Origin: Fervidobacterium pennivorans DSM 9078
GTDB lineage: Bacteria > Thermotogota > Thermotogae > Thermotogales > Fervidobacteriaceae
Assembly (NCBI RefSeq): GCF_000235405.2
Contig: NC_017095.1
Location: forward strand, 124,001 to 188,000
Length of the DNA: 64,000 bases
Direction of reading: 5' to 3'
This document shows, piece after piece, positions 41,967 through 49,573 of this stretch. The notes under the pieces were generated by a model. That model worked only from the letters and a program-made list of their open reading frames with translations, was not told the DNA's origin and made no database searches. The position numbers and the translations under genes are program-made. The first letter of the stretch is position 1, and every line of letters starts with the position of its first letter.

Positions 41967-42896
41967 TTACCCTTCACGTTCGATCAACACAGCCGTCAAA
42001 ATAACGATGCCTTTGACTGCATCTTGGTAAAATGGGGAAACATTTAGTATGTTCATGCCGTTGTTTAATATACCCATAATGAGAGCACCGAAAAAGGTGC
42101 CCAGTACCGTTCCTTTGCCGCCCGATAAGCTTGCTCCACCTAGAACAACCGCGGCGATGGCATCAAGCTCGTATCCAACACCGAAAGTTGGTTGTGCACT
42201 GTTCAACCTTGAAGTGAGAATTACTGCGCTTACTGCTGTCAGTATGCCACTTAGAACGTAAAAACTGATTTTGTAAAGATCCACTTTCACACCACTTAAC
42301 CTAGAGGCCAGTTCGTTACCACCAATTGAGTACGCGTAGAGTCCGAACTTTGTGAAGCGAGTTAGATAGCTCATGAGAGCGAGTAAGGAAAACATTATTA
42401 TTACGGGAACGGGAATACCCAAAACATCGCCGGCACCGATAAAACGGAAAGACGAAGGGAACCCTGTAATCGGCATTCCTTCCATATATGCAAGGGTTAA
42501 ACTCCTAGCAATAGCCATAGTAGCGAGTGTCACAATAAAAGGTTGGAGTTTTCCCTTCGCTATGAGTAAACCGTTGAAGAACCCAAAAGCCGCCCCCACC
42601 AAAAGAGCAGCCAAAATGCCAACGAATATCGAGTTACTTTTTGCAATGATTGAAGCAAGAACGGCAGCAGATAGTGCAAAGACAGAGCCGACTGACAGAT
42701 CGATTCCTCCGGAAATTATCACAACCGTCATGCCAAAAGCGATAATTGCCTGCATAGAGACTTGTCGAAGAACGTTAACGAAATTCGACAACGTAAAAAA
42801 TCTGTCTGATAAAAGACTGAAGAGTATTACGACACCTAAAAGTCCTACTATAGCAGGATACTCTCTAACCTTAGCAAGCAATCTTTTCGAGTTCAT
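41967..42896 (-). CDS. rbsC: Ribose ABC transporter, permease
   Basis: 309 residues from ATG 42896, overlapping the rbsA stop by one base. Eight to ten membrane segments. AIIAFGMTVVIISGGIDLSV is the family hallmark with the E-x-D-like G-G-I-D-L-S-V-G segment, and AIAAVVLGGASLSGGKGTVL is the second. It pairs with RbsA (two nucleotide-binding domains in one chain) to import ribose. Confidence 0.95.
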   Translation of the reverse strand: MNSKRLLAKVREYPAIVGLLGVVILFSLLSDRFFTLSNFVNVLRQVSMQAIIAFGMTVVIISGGIDLSVGSVFALSAAVLASIIAKSNSIFVGILAALLVGAAFGFFNGLLIAKGKLQPFIVTLATMAIARSLTLAYMEGMPITGFPSSFRFIGAGDVLGIPVPVIIMFSLLALMSYLTRFTKFGLYAYSIGGNELASRLSGVKVDLYKISFYVLSGILTAVSAVILTSRLNSAQPTFGVGYELDAIAAVVLGGASLSGGKGTVLGTFFGALIMGILNNGMNILNVSPFYQDAVKGIVILTAVLIEREG

Positions 42897-44374
42897 TAGT
42901 CGTCAACCCCCGTTGCAAGTTTTAAAATCTTTTCCTCTGACAATTCGTGACGTTCGAGTATACCCATTGAGCGACCTCGGTGCATGACAAGGACCCTGTC
43001 GCACAAACCGAGTATTTCTGGAAGTTCTGAAGAGATAAATATAACTCCGACACCTTCATTGGCAAGCTTGTTCACGATGTTATAAACCTCAACTTTTGTT
43101 GCAACGTCGATACCTCTTGTTGGTTCGACCAGCATTACTAACTGAGGAGTTTTTCTGAGAACTTTGGCCAAAACAACCTTTTGTTGATTACCACCTGATA
43201 GCGTTTTGACCTTCTGGAACATGCTGCTAACTTTAATAGAATATTTCCTAATCTCTTCAAAAGCCATAGCCTTGGCTTTTTTCCATGAAATGTGTAGACC
43301 CTTTGAGACTTCATCGGCATTTTGAAGAACGATATTTCTCATGAGATCTAGTTCGAGCACTAACCCCATCTTTTTCCTGTCTTCCGGGACCAATGCGATC
43401 CCGTGCTTAAGCATATTTTTTGACGGTTCAAGCTCAGTATTATTCAGTACCATTCTTGACCAGGTCGCTGGTAAGTTTCCGAAAATCCCCAACGCGATTT
43501 CAGATTTTCCGGATCCAACAAGCCCTGCTATACCGAATATCTCTCCCTTTCGAACTTCGAAAGTTACGTTTTTTACAAAATTGCTTACCGAAAGATTCTC
43601 CACTATAAATATAGTTTCATTCTTAGGTTGATTGAACTTGGGATACATTTCCTCGATTTTCCTACCAACCATCATCCTTATAAGTTCTTCTCTGCTAACT
43701 TCGTTTATACGCTTGGTCCCAATGAGTTCGCCATCTCTAAGGACTGTAACTCGGTCTGCTATTTGATAAATCTCTTCCAGCCTGTGGGATATGAATATTA
43801 CCGAAACGCCTTTGTTTTTTAGGTTTTTGATGATTTCAAATAGTCTTTCAGCCTCGTATTCAGTGATTGTTGCAGTTGGTTCATCCATTATTATTATGCG
43901 AGCGTTTAAAAACAGAGCTTTTGCAATAGATACCAGCTGTTTTTCGGATGTATTAAGATTCTTGACTTTTTCGTCTGGTCTTATATTGAATTTCAGGCTC
44001 TCGAGAAGATTTTTGATAACTTCGAACGCTTTTCTTTTAGAGAATCGAAACCCTTTGACGTTTCCAACAAAAATATTCTCTGCAACGGTTAATTCCTCAA
44101 AAAGGTTCAGTTCCTGGTGTATTGTGGAGATGCCGTTGGAAATAGCTTCGGTCGGATCTTTGAAGTTAACTTTGTTACCGAGGTAGTAAATTTCCCCACT
44201 ATCTGCTTTATGAACACCGCTTATTATCTTTATAAGCGTACTTTTACCAGCACCATTCTCACCGACAAGCGCAAGAACTTCTTTTTCGTAAAGGTCTAGG
44301 CTGACATTTTTCAGTGCTTGCGCCCCAGGAAATGATTTACTGATATTCTTTACTTCAAGTACCTTTTCAGGCAT
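42896..44374 (-). CDS. rbsA: Ribose ABC transporter, ATP-binding protein
   Basis: 492 residues from ATG 44374, directly after rbsD. Two ABC modules. The first has Walker A ALVGENGAGKSTLIKIISGV, signature LNTSEKQLVSIAKALF (L-N-T-S-E in place of L-S-G-G-Q), and Walker B IIMDEPTA. The second has a degenerate Walker A GLVGSGKSEIALGIFG, signature LSGGNQQKVVLAKVL and VMLVEPTRGIDVATK in the Walker B region (Glu in place of Asp). This split between a good and a degenerate site is normal for RbsA/XylG. Confidence 0.95.
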   Translation of the reverse strand: MPEKVLEVKNISKSFPGAQALKNVSLDLYEKEVLALVGENGAGKSTLIKIISGVHKADSGEIYYLGNKVNFKDPTEAISNGISTIHQELNLFEELTVAENIFVGNVKGFRFSKRKAFEVIKNLLESLKFNIRPDEKVKNLNTSEKQLVSIAKALFLNARIIIMDEPTATITEYEAERLFEIIKNLKNKGVSVIFISHRLEEIYQIADRVTVLRDGELIGTKRINEVSREELIRMMVGRKIEEMYPKFNQPKNETIFIVENLSVSNFVKNVTFEVRKGEIFGIAGLVGSGKSEIALGIFGNLPATWSRMVLNNTELEPSKNMLKHGIALVPEDRKKMGLVLELDLMRNIVLQNADEVSKGLHISWKKAKAMAFEEIRKYSIKVSSMFQKVKTLSGGNQQKVVLAKVLRKTPQLVMLVEPTRGIDVATKVEVYNIVNKLANEGVGVIFISSELPEILGLCDRVLVMHRGRSMGILERHELSEEKILKLATGVDD

Positions 44375-44761
44375 TTAGAAGATCACCCCAGCCACAAGTA
44401 TTGCGTTGGAATAAGGTGTTGTATCCCCTGTTCGAATAACCGCTTTACACTTTTTCGCCAACTCTTTCAACTCCTCATGTGAGATCTTTTTAAGCTCAGC
44501 TGATGGCAATTTTTTTTGAATCTCATCAATAAAAATTTCTGATGACTCGGTAGCAATAATGCATTGCTCAACTTCTAGTTCCTTAAGAACAACCTCAAGA
44601 ACATCTGAAAACCTTGGTTTTCCGTAGTCTAAAACTATATCTATCTTCTCAACGGCATCAGGAATTGGAAACCCCAAATCCACAATTGCTAACATGTCTT
44701 TATGACCCATCGAGGCAACAACTTTTGCGATCTGTGAGTTGAAAATGCCCTGCTTTTTCAA
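44375..44761 (-). CDS. rbsD: D-ribose pyranase
   Basis: 128 residues, the family length, if TTG 44761 is used; AAGGAGGTGG lies just upstream on the minus strand, while ATG 44800 has no ribosome site. GIFNSQIAKVVASMGHKDML contains the catalytic His (G-H-x-D), followed by AIVDLGFPIPDAVEKID; RTGDTTPYSNAILVAGVIF is the usual C-terminal end with the conserved Tyr-Asn. It interconverts beta-pyranose and beta-furanose forms so that RbsK receives ribofuranose. First gene of the operon. Confidence 0.92.
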   Translation of the reverse strand: MKKQGIFNSQIAKVVASMGHKDMLAIVDLGFPIPDAVEKIDIVLDYGKPRFSDVLEVVLKELEVEQCIIATESSEIFIDEIQKKLPSAELKKISHEELKELAKKCKAVIRTGDTTPYSNAILVAGVIF

Positions 44762-44810
44762 CTTATCCACCTCCTTCGTTAAGATGAGAAAATGAATCAC
44801 TACGTTTATG

Positions 44811-44853
44811 CTGAAACGTTTACTCTTTTGAAAACGTTTTCGAAAACGTTTTC
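44811..44853. promoter_or_regulatory. LacI-type operators of the rbs operon
   Basis: Two exact 12-bp palindromes GAAAACGTTTTC follow one another at 44,830-44,841 and 44,842-44,853. A weaker site, CTGAAACGTTTAC, is at 44,811-44,823. The central C-G pair flanked by A/T arms is the general LacI-family pattern, so RbsR is the likely ligand. They lie just downstream of the -10 box, covering the start site. Confidence 0.82.
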
Positions 44854-44859
44854 AGATAA

Positions 44860-44888
44860 ATCATACCACGAACATAGATTCTTACCAA
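44860..44888 (-). promoter_or_regulatory. Promoter of the rbs operon
   Basis: On the minus strand TTGGTA (44,888-44,883), a 17-bp spacer and TATGAT (44,865-44,860). The start would fall near 44,853, inside the operators, about 90 bp before the rbsD start. Confidence 0.7.
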
Positions 44889-44999
44889 ATGTAGAAAGAG
44901 CAAGAAAAAAATCCTATGAAGAAGAAATGATAAGAGTTCCGACTATTAATCTTTTTTGCGGAAAAATATGACACTATCTGCAAAATCTTGAGAAACAGT

Positions 45000-45027
45000 T
45001 TGATTTAGTAGTGTTTGTTGATATAAT
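45000..45027 (+). promoter_or_regulatory. Promoter of the radical SAM gene
   Basis: TTGATT (45,000-45,005), 16 bp, then TATAAT (45,022-45,027). The start near 45,034 argues that translation begins at GTG 45053 and not at an in-frame GTG at 45,011. Confidence 0.6.
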
Positions 45028-45052
45028 TATCACAAGGGAGTGTGGAAATTTC

Positions 45053-45955
45053 GTGGCATCTTACCAGGAAAAACTTTTCAACGACTCATTATCAACCTTA
45101 GCCAAAGACCTGATGGAACATCTTGAGAGATGTGACCTTTGCCCTCACCAGTGTGGGGTTAATAGGTTCGAGGGCAAAGTTGGTTTTTGCCGTGCCACAG
45201 CAGATATTGAAATAGCAAGCTATGGACCACATTTTGGGGAAGAGTCTGTTTTGGTTGGTTTTGGTGGTTCTGGAACGATATTTTTTACTCACTGCAATAT
45301 GGGGTGTGTTTTTTGCCAGAATTATCACATCAGTCAGCTTGGTGAGGGGAGAAAGGTTAGCATTGAAGAACTTGCCGGGATTATGCTTACTCTCCAAAAG
45401 ATGGGGTGTCACAACATCAATTTAGTCACACCTACACATTATATCCCCCAGATTGTCTCTGCGCTTGTGATTGCAGCAAAGAGTGGGTTAAGAATTCCAT
45501 TAGTCTACAATTGCGGCGGGTATGAACGCAAAGAGATAATAGCTCTACTTGATGGGATCGTCGATATATACATGCCCGATTTTAAATACGGAGATGATGA
45601 AAAAGCATTGCGATATTCTAAGGTTCCGAACTATACAAAATATGCAAAAGAAGCAGTTATTGAAATGCAACGTCAGGTTGGAGACTTGGTTGTGGATGAC
45701 AATGGAATAGCCCTTAGAGGATTGATAATCAGACATTTGGTGATGCCAAATAATGTGGCAGATAGCAAGAAGGTGCTTGAGTTTATTGCAAAAGAGGTAT
45801 CTGGTAAGGCGTATGTAAATGTAATGGCACAGTACTATCCTACCTTTAAAGCACATCAATTTCCGGAGATTGCAAGAAGAATAACGATGGGAGAATACAA
45901 AGAAGTGCTCAAATTTGCAAGGCAAATCAGCCCAGGATTCAGATTTGCTGAATGA
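45053..45955 (+). CDS. Radical SAM protein, PflA-related
   Basis: 300 residues from GTG 45053, chosen because the -10 TATAAT lies after the earlier GTG. An N-terminal four-Cys cluster, RCDLCPHQCGVNRFEGKVGF then C, precedes the radical SAM motif FFTHCNMGCVFCQNYHIS (C-x3-C-x2-C, about residue 82-89). That order is typical of the pyruvate-formate-lyase-activating-enzyme-like group (annotated PflX/YgiQ-like). MPDFKYGDDEKALRYSKVPN and RHLVMPNNVADSKKVL are the late blocks. It probably makes a glycyl radical or does another radical chemistry on an unidentified partner; no glycyl-radical enzyme gene is next to it. Confidence 0.86.
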   Translation: MASYQEKLFNDSLSTLAKDLMEHLERCDLCPHQCGVNRFEGKVGFCRATADIEIASYGPHFGEESVLVGFGGSGTIFFTHCNMGCVFCQNYHISQLGEGRKVSIEELAGIMLTLQKMGCHNINLVTPTHYIPQIVSALVIAAKSGLRIPLVYNCGGYERKEIIALLDGIVDIYMPDFKYGDDEKALRYSKVPNYTKYAKEAVIEMQRQVGDLVVDDNGIALRGLIIRHLVMPNNVADSKKVLEFIAKEVSGKAYVNVMAQYYPTFKAHQFPEIARRITMGEYKEVLKFARQISPGFRFAE

Positions 45956-45990
45956 AGGGTGGAATGTGCGGAAATTGTTTATCCATGATG

Positions 45991-46037
45991 TGTCGACCCT
46001 GTCCGACGTTTGTCGAGCTTGTCGACGGTGTCGAGCG
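45991..46037. repeat. TGTCGA repeat, left copy (47 bp)
   Basis: Five direct units based on TGTCGA plus three bases, with the second unit extended (TGTCCGACGTT). The copy at 47,277-47,323 has the same unit lengths (9-11-9-9-9) and agrees at 39 of 47 positions. The two copies bracket the ATPase gene. It lies between the radical SAM stop and the ATPase ribosome site. Confidence 0.85.
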
Positions 46038-46111
46038 AAAAAATGTTGGCTTGCGTGGTATAATTGGTTTGAAAAGTATTTTGACGGTCGAAAATGTGTA
46101 GAGGTGAAATT

Positions 46112-47272
46112 ATGGATGACAAGGGTATTTCTGTTCTTATTCCTCTTTTAACGGATAAGCCTTTGAGAGAATCAGATTCAGATTGGTTAGTTAATAGGCA
46201 AGAGGAGATAAGTTATCTCAATAATATTACAGCTCACTTGCCTTTTGGAATACTTGGTGTGGCTGGTGAGACTGGTATTGGAAAAACAACGGTACTCAAT
46301 TTTGTGAAACCATCGCACGTATATGTTCAAACTGTCAATATTTCTCTCCGAGAGACTATGGAAAGTATTCTCTACGATTTGCTTTATTCATTAGCCTCAA
46401 AGTTGGAACACGACAATGATGTTGGTGAGGTTGCAAGAGAGTGCAAGGACTGGATTACTGAAGAGGTAGCGACTCTGAAGGGATTTTCATTGGGCTTTTC
46501 GATGCTTGGCAACACGGAAGCTAAATTTGAAAAGTCCAGAGCCCCGCGATTTAATTTCTTTGCCGCTCGCGAACGGCTCGGGTTGTTAATTGAAGAAACG
46601 GTGAATGCAAAGAGAAAATTCTTGCTGATAGTTGACGAACTGGACAAGGAAAAGAAAGAAGATGTGTTGAGAGTTATTGATGCATTGAAAACGCAGCTTC
46701 TTATCGAGAACTTAGTTGTTGTGTTCTCATTACCGTTTGCCATATACAGAGAATATGTATCTGATAGGATGCGCTGGAACGAAGCGGGGAATCTGGAGAA
46801 TGTTTTTAAAGACATCGTGTTTTTAGAACCTTTGAAAGCCTTGGATATCAAAGAAATGTTGGTCAAAAGATTAGATAGATACTTGGACTTCGTTGAGCAC
46901 GATGTGCTTGAGGTCGCTGCTGACTTTTCAGACGGAAATCCAAGAGATGCGCTATGGATATTATACAAAAGTGTGTACGACAACATACATGAGGATAAGC
47001 TTAGAAAGGTACATTTGTTAAATACAATCAATAAGGTTGTTAAAGAGTATATCTCAACGGGTGTTAGCTTAACTGAAAATCAGAAGAAAGCAGTTAAATT
47101 GTTGGGGGATTATTTTGGTCCAAAGGAAGGAATTTTGGAAATTCTCCAAAAGAATGGTTTCAAAAGAACAACAGCATATTCGGTTTTTGAACAGTTAGTT
47201 GAAAAAAGATTTTTGATAGTCAGAGATGGTAATTACAAAATCTCTGGGAAGTTCAAATTTGTTGATTTCTAA
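46112..47272 (+). CDS. P-loop ATPase of the AAA/STAND type with C-terminal winged helix
   Basis: 386 residues from ATG 46112 (GAGGTGAAAT upstream). Walker A: GILGVAGETGIGKTTVLNFV (about residue 55); Walker B: RKFLLIVDELDKEKKEDVLR (about 175), a D-E-L-D form. LVVVFSLPFAIYREYVSDRM holds a sensor-1-like strand, and SDGNPRDALWILYKSVYDN an Orc1/Cdc6-like sensor-2 block with R. The C-terminal 70 residues read as a winged helix (GILEILQKNGFKRTTAYSVF). The architecture recalls Orc1/Cdc6-related ATPases but no replication context exists. Bracketed by 47-bp repeats, it could be a mobile cargo gene; its function is unknown. Confidence 0.8.
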   Translation: MDDKGISVLIPLLTDKPLRESDSDWLVNRQEEISYLNNITAHLPFGILGVAGETGIGKTTVLNFVKPSHVYVQTVNISLRETMESILYDLLYSLASKLEHDNDVGEVARECKDWITEEVATLKGFSLGFSMLGNTEAKFEKSRAPRFNFFAARERLGLLIEETVNAKRKFLLIVDELDKEKKEDVLRVIDALKTQLLIENLVVVFSLPFAIYREYVSDRMRWNEAGNLENVFKDIVFLEPLKALDIKEMLVKRLDRYLDFVEHDVLEVAADFSDGNPRDALWILYKSVYDNIHEDKLRKVHLLNTINKVVKEYISTGVSLTENQKKAVKLLGDYFGPKEGILEILQKNGFKRTTAYSVFEQLVEKRFLIVRDGNYKISGKFKFVDF

Positions 47273-47276
47273 AAAC

Positions 47277-47323
47277 TGTCGAGCCTGTCCAATGTGTGTC
47301 GAGTGTGTCGACGATGTCGAGCA
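47277..47323. repeat. TGTCGA repeat, right copy (47 bp)
   Basis: Same architecture as 45,991-46,037, in the same orientation, starting four bases after the ATPase stop codon. Because the TCGA core is self-complementary, the units can pair with each other as well as form direct repeats. Confidence 0.85.
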
Positions 47324-47354
47324 GATGGCTTGTTTTGGGAAGGGGAACGCGTGG

Positions 47355-48443
47355 ATGGAAGAAAGGTTTCGAATGTTTGTTCTTATTGTTTGGGTACTGC
47401 TATGTAGTATGATTTTCGCAAAAGTCTATCAAGTTTACTCAGTTGATGATATCGAGAAGGCTATAGCTACAGATATATTGAATTACGAGCAGGCAACGGT
47501 GCTTAGAGCAAAAGGGATTAACAATGCTTCAATGCTCAAGGTAATAGGTACGATAATAGAAAGCCTTCCGGAAAAGCTGTTTATTGAGCGTTGGGAGGCA
47601 AAATCACTTGAGCAGGAAGGCACAGTTGAAACAACGATTACGTATATCTATACAGAAACGGTAGCGCAGCGAAAAGTGGTTGATGAGTTCATATCCAAAA
47701 ATCTACCTGTTATTGTTGGCAATGCGAAGAGTGATTTAGAGAAGGTTTTTGCAATTAACGAATGGATAAAGGCATATATCACGTACGATGAGTCTTACTC
47801 GCACAAGAGCGTCTATGAGACTTTGAAAGATAGAACCGGGGTTTGTCAAGGATATGCACTTTTGTTCTACAAGCTTGCAAAAGGAGCGGGGCTCAGCGTT
47901 TACCTTGTAAGTGGGCAGGCGAAACCTGCTGAAGCATCGGCTGATAAATTGCAACCACATGCTTGGAATATAGTAAAAGTTGAAGATAGTTGGTATTACA
48001 TAGACACCACTTGGAACGATAGTACTGGCACTAATGCGTACTTTCTTTTTGGTAAAAACCAAGCACGCTATTCTCACTATCCTACAACAAAAGTTCCGGC
48101 TGCCGTTTCAACAAAGAGCTATGCAGAGAAACTCTACGAGGAGATAGTCGCCGGAAATAGCCGGTCGCTCAATTTGTTTAATTCATTGTATGGGAATTTG
48201 ATAGAAAAGTACGATGATTTTGTGATATACCTAACGAATGTTCTGAAAAATAGGAACAGTAAACCTGAAGTAAAGTTCGTGTCATCTGCAAGTTTTGTGA
48301 CAAGATACTTGTCGAGGGCTATGCAAGAAGCCATGTTCAAATTAAATCTAACAAGTGTAAGTTACGATTACTCGCATCTGTATCTTTTTACTTTTGAAGG
48401 AAAGGACTTTTTTATATGGACGCTAAGTTTTAGTCGCAAGTGA
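47355..48443 (+). CDS. Secreted transglutaminase-like (papain-fold) protein
   Basis: 362 residues from ATG 47355. A signal peptide (MFVLIVWVLLCSMIFA) leads to export. The transglutaminase core is clear: Cys in RTGVCQGYALLFYKLAKGAG (about residue 168), His in LQPHAWNIVKVEDSWYYI, and Asp in IDTTWNDSTGTNAYFLFG. The C-terminal 100 residues have no known motif. Bacterial proteins with this core act as proteases, peptide-processing or crosslinking enzymes at the cell surface. The stop overlaps the GTG where the next frame opens, suggesting coupling with the metallopeptidase gene. Confidence 0.87.
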   Translation: MEERFRMFVLIVWVLLCSMIFAKVYQVYSVDDIEKAIATDILNYEQATVLRAKGINNASMLKVIGTIIESLPEKLFIERWEAKSLEQEGTVETTITYIYTETVAQRKVVDEFISKNLPVIVGNAKSDLEKVFAINEWIKAYITYDESYSHKSVYETLKDRTGVCQGYALLFYKLAKGAGLSVYLVSGQAKPAEASADKLQPHAWNIVKVEDSWYYIDTTWNDSTGTNAYFLFGKNQARYSHYPTTKVPAAVSTKSYAEKLYEEIVAGNSRSLNLFNSLYGNLIEKYDDFVIYLTNVLKNRNSKPEVKFVSSASFVTRYLSRAMQEAMFKLNLTSVSYDYSHLYLFTFEGKDFFIWTLSFSRK

Positions 48444-48484
48444 ACGAAACTGACTTTATTTTGAATTTTTTAGGAGGAAAAAGG

Positions 48485-49216
48485 TTGAAGAAGCAAAATT
48501 CTGAGGTTGTAGTTTATACAATCGATGGTTTTGAATTTAAAATCGAAAAGAGCAAACGATGTTTGAAGAAAGTCTCTCTGAGGATTGATGTAGATGGGCG
48601 TGTCGTTTTGACATTTCCTTGGAGAGTTAGCGAAAAAGATGCGCTCCGATTTGTGAAAGATAATCTGCAAAAAATTAAGCCATCGGTTCAAAGGTTAAGC
48701 GAGCAACGTATGTCTATTGGCAACGACACTTTACTTTACTTTGGTGTGCCAAGAAAAATCGTCGTTGATAATTCTGTGCTCGTGCCTTTTAGCTACGACA
48801 CTGACCATTTTGTACTAAACCCAAAGTATGCAGATGATGTGAATATACTTGCTCGGCGGTGGTTGATTAAGAAGGCTGAGGATTACTTACCAAAAAGGCT
48901 GACGGAACTTGCACAAAAACTTGGTGTGAGATACAAGAAGGTCCAGGTTAAGGATGTAAAATCGCGTTGGGGGAGTTGCTCTTCAAAAGGGACTATCTCG
49001 TTGAATTGGAGGTTGATAATGGCACCTTCTGAAGTGATAGACTATGTGTTAATCCATGAACTTGCACATATTGTCCATCCGAACCACAGTAAGTATTTTT
49101 GGAAGTATGTTGCAACGTTTTGCCCGGATTACAAGTTGCACAAAAGTTGGTTAAGGAAAAATGGGCAACACCTATTTAATTGGAGTGTTAAACTTGCAGG
49201 TGTGAAAGATTCTTGA
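48485..49216 (+). CDS. YgjP-like zinc metallopeptidase (WLM/DUF45)
   Basis: 243 residues if TTG 48485 is the start (AGGAGG eight bases upstream); a GTG at 48,440, overlapping the previous stop, is the alternative. N-terminal ~90 residues form a beta-rich domain (KKVSLRIDVDGRVVLTFPWR). The peptidase part contains KSRWGSCSSKGTISLNWRLI and the zinc site VIDYVLIHELAHIVHPNHSK: HExxH plus the third ligand His in H-x4-FW. There is no signal peptide, so it is cytoplasmic. Family members are poorly characterised; the YgjP name carries no proven substrate. Confidence 0.88.
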   Translation: MKKQNSEVVVYTIDGFEFKIEKSKRCLKKVSLRIDVDGRVVLTFPWRVSEKDALRFVKDNLQKIKPSVQRLSEQRMSIGNDTLLYFGVPRKIVVDNSVLVPFSYDTDHFVLNPKYADDVNILARRWLIKKAEDYLPKRLTELAQKLGVRYKKVQVKDVKSRWGSCSSKGTISLNWRLIMAPSEVIDYVLIHELAHIVHPNHSKYFWKYVATFCPDYKLHKSWLRKNGQHLFNWSVKLAGVKDS

Positions 49217-49241
49217 CACGTAATAAAGTGTATGGTAAAAT
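49213..49241 (+). promoter_or_regulatory. tRNA promoter
   Basis: TTGACA (49,213-49,218), exactly 17 bp, then TAAAAT (49,236-49,241). A near-perfect promoter that overlaps the stop of the metallopeptidase gene. Start expected near 49,248, 19 bp before the first tRNA. Confidence 0.8.
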
Positions 49242-49266
49242 CATACCGCTGTTTGAGAATATGTGT

Positions 49267-49342
49267 GGCGGCGTAGCTCAGTGGCTAGAGCAGATGATTC
49301 ATAATCATCGTGTCGAGGGTTCGAGTCCCTCCGCCGCCACCA
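49267..49342 (+). tRNA. tRNA with CAU anticodon (Met elongator or Ile2)
   Basis: 76 nt including encoded CCA. Acceptor GGCGGCG pairs with CGCCGCC; D stem GCTC/GAGC; anticodon loop TTCATAA; T arm GAGGG-TTCGAGT-CCCTC. The first base pairs with position 72, so it is not an initiator. CAU may mean elongator Met or, after lysidine modification, Ile. The D-loop and loop sequence look somewhat closer to Ile2 from memory; I leave it open. Confidence 0.93.
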
Positions 49343-49371
49343 GATTTTTTAATTATAAACAAGCTATGCGA

Positions 49372-49447
49372 GCCAGCGTAGCTCAACCGGTAGAGCGACG
49401 CATTCGTAATGCGCAGGTTGAGGGTTCGAGTCCCTCCGCTGGCTCCA
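49372..49447 (+). tRNA. tRNA-Thr (CGU anticodon)
   Basis: 76 nt, ending TCCA. Acceptor GCCAGCG/CGCTGGC, D stem GCTC/GAGC, anticodon loop TTCGTAA (CGT at 49,405-49,407), T arm GAGGG-TTCGAGT-CCCTC, identical to that of the tRNA 29 bp upstream. Both lie on one transcript. Confidence 0.95.
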
Positions 49448-49474
49448 AAAATGAAAAAAGAGAAACTCAAGGGT

Positions 49475-49502
49475 GGACTCCATGGGGAGTCCTTATTTTT
49501 TT
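49475..49502 (+). terminator. Terminator of the tRNA transcript
   Basis: GGACTCC (49,475-49,481), loop ATGG, GGAGTCC (49,486-49,492), then TTATTTTTTT. Perfect 7-bp stem with a long T run. Confidence 0.92.
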
Positions 49503-49573
49503 GCATTTTGAGTGTATAATATTTTCGAAGAAGCGAAAAGCTTATGTGACTGGAAGGAAGAGGTGTTAAAAGT

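Noticed and set aside
45915-46151. 78-codon frame crossing the left TGTCGA repeat, giving a Cys-Arg-rich stretch
   Set aside because: The Cys-Arg pattern is simply the translation of TGTCGA units; it overlaps the radical SAM gene end and lacks a ribosome site.
45991-47323. CRISPR array
   Set aside because: Only two repeat blocks more than 1 kb apart with a gene between them, short direct units and no spacers; no cas genes in the window.
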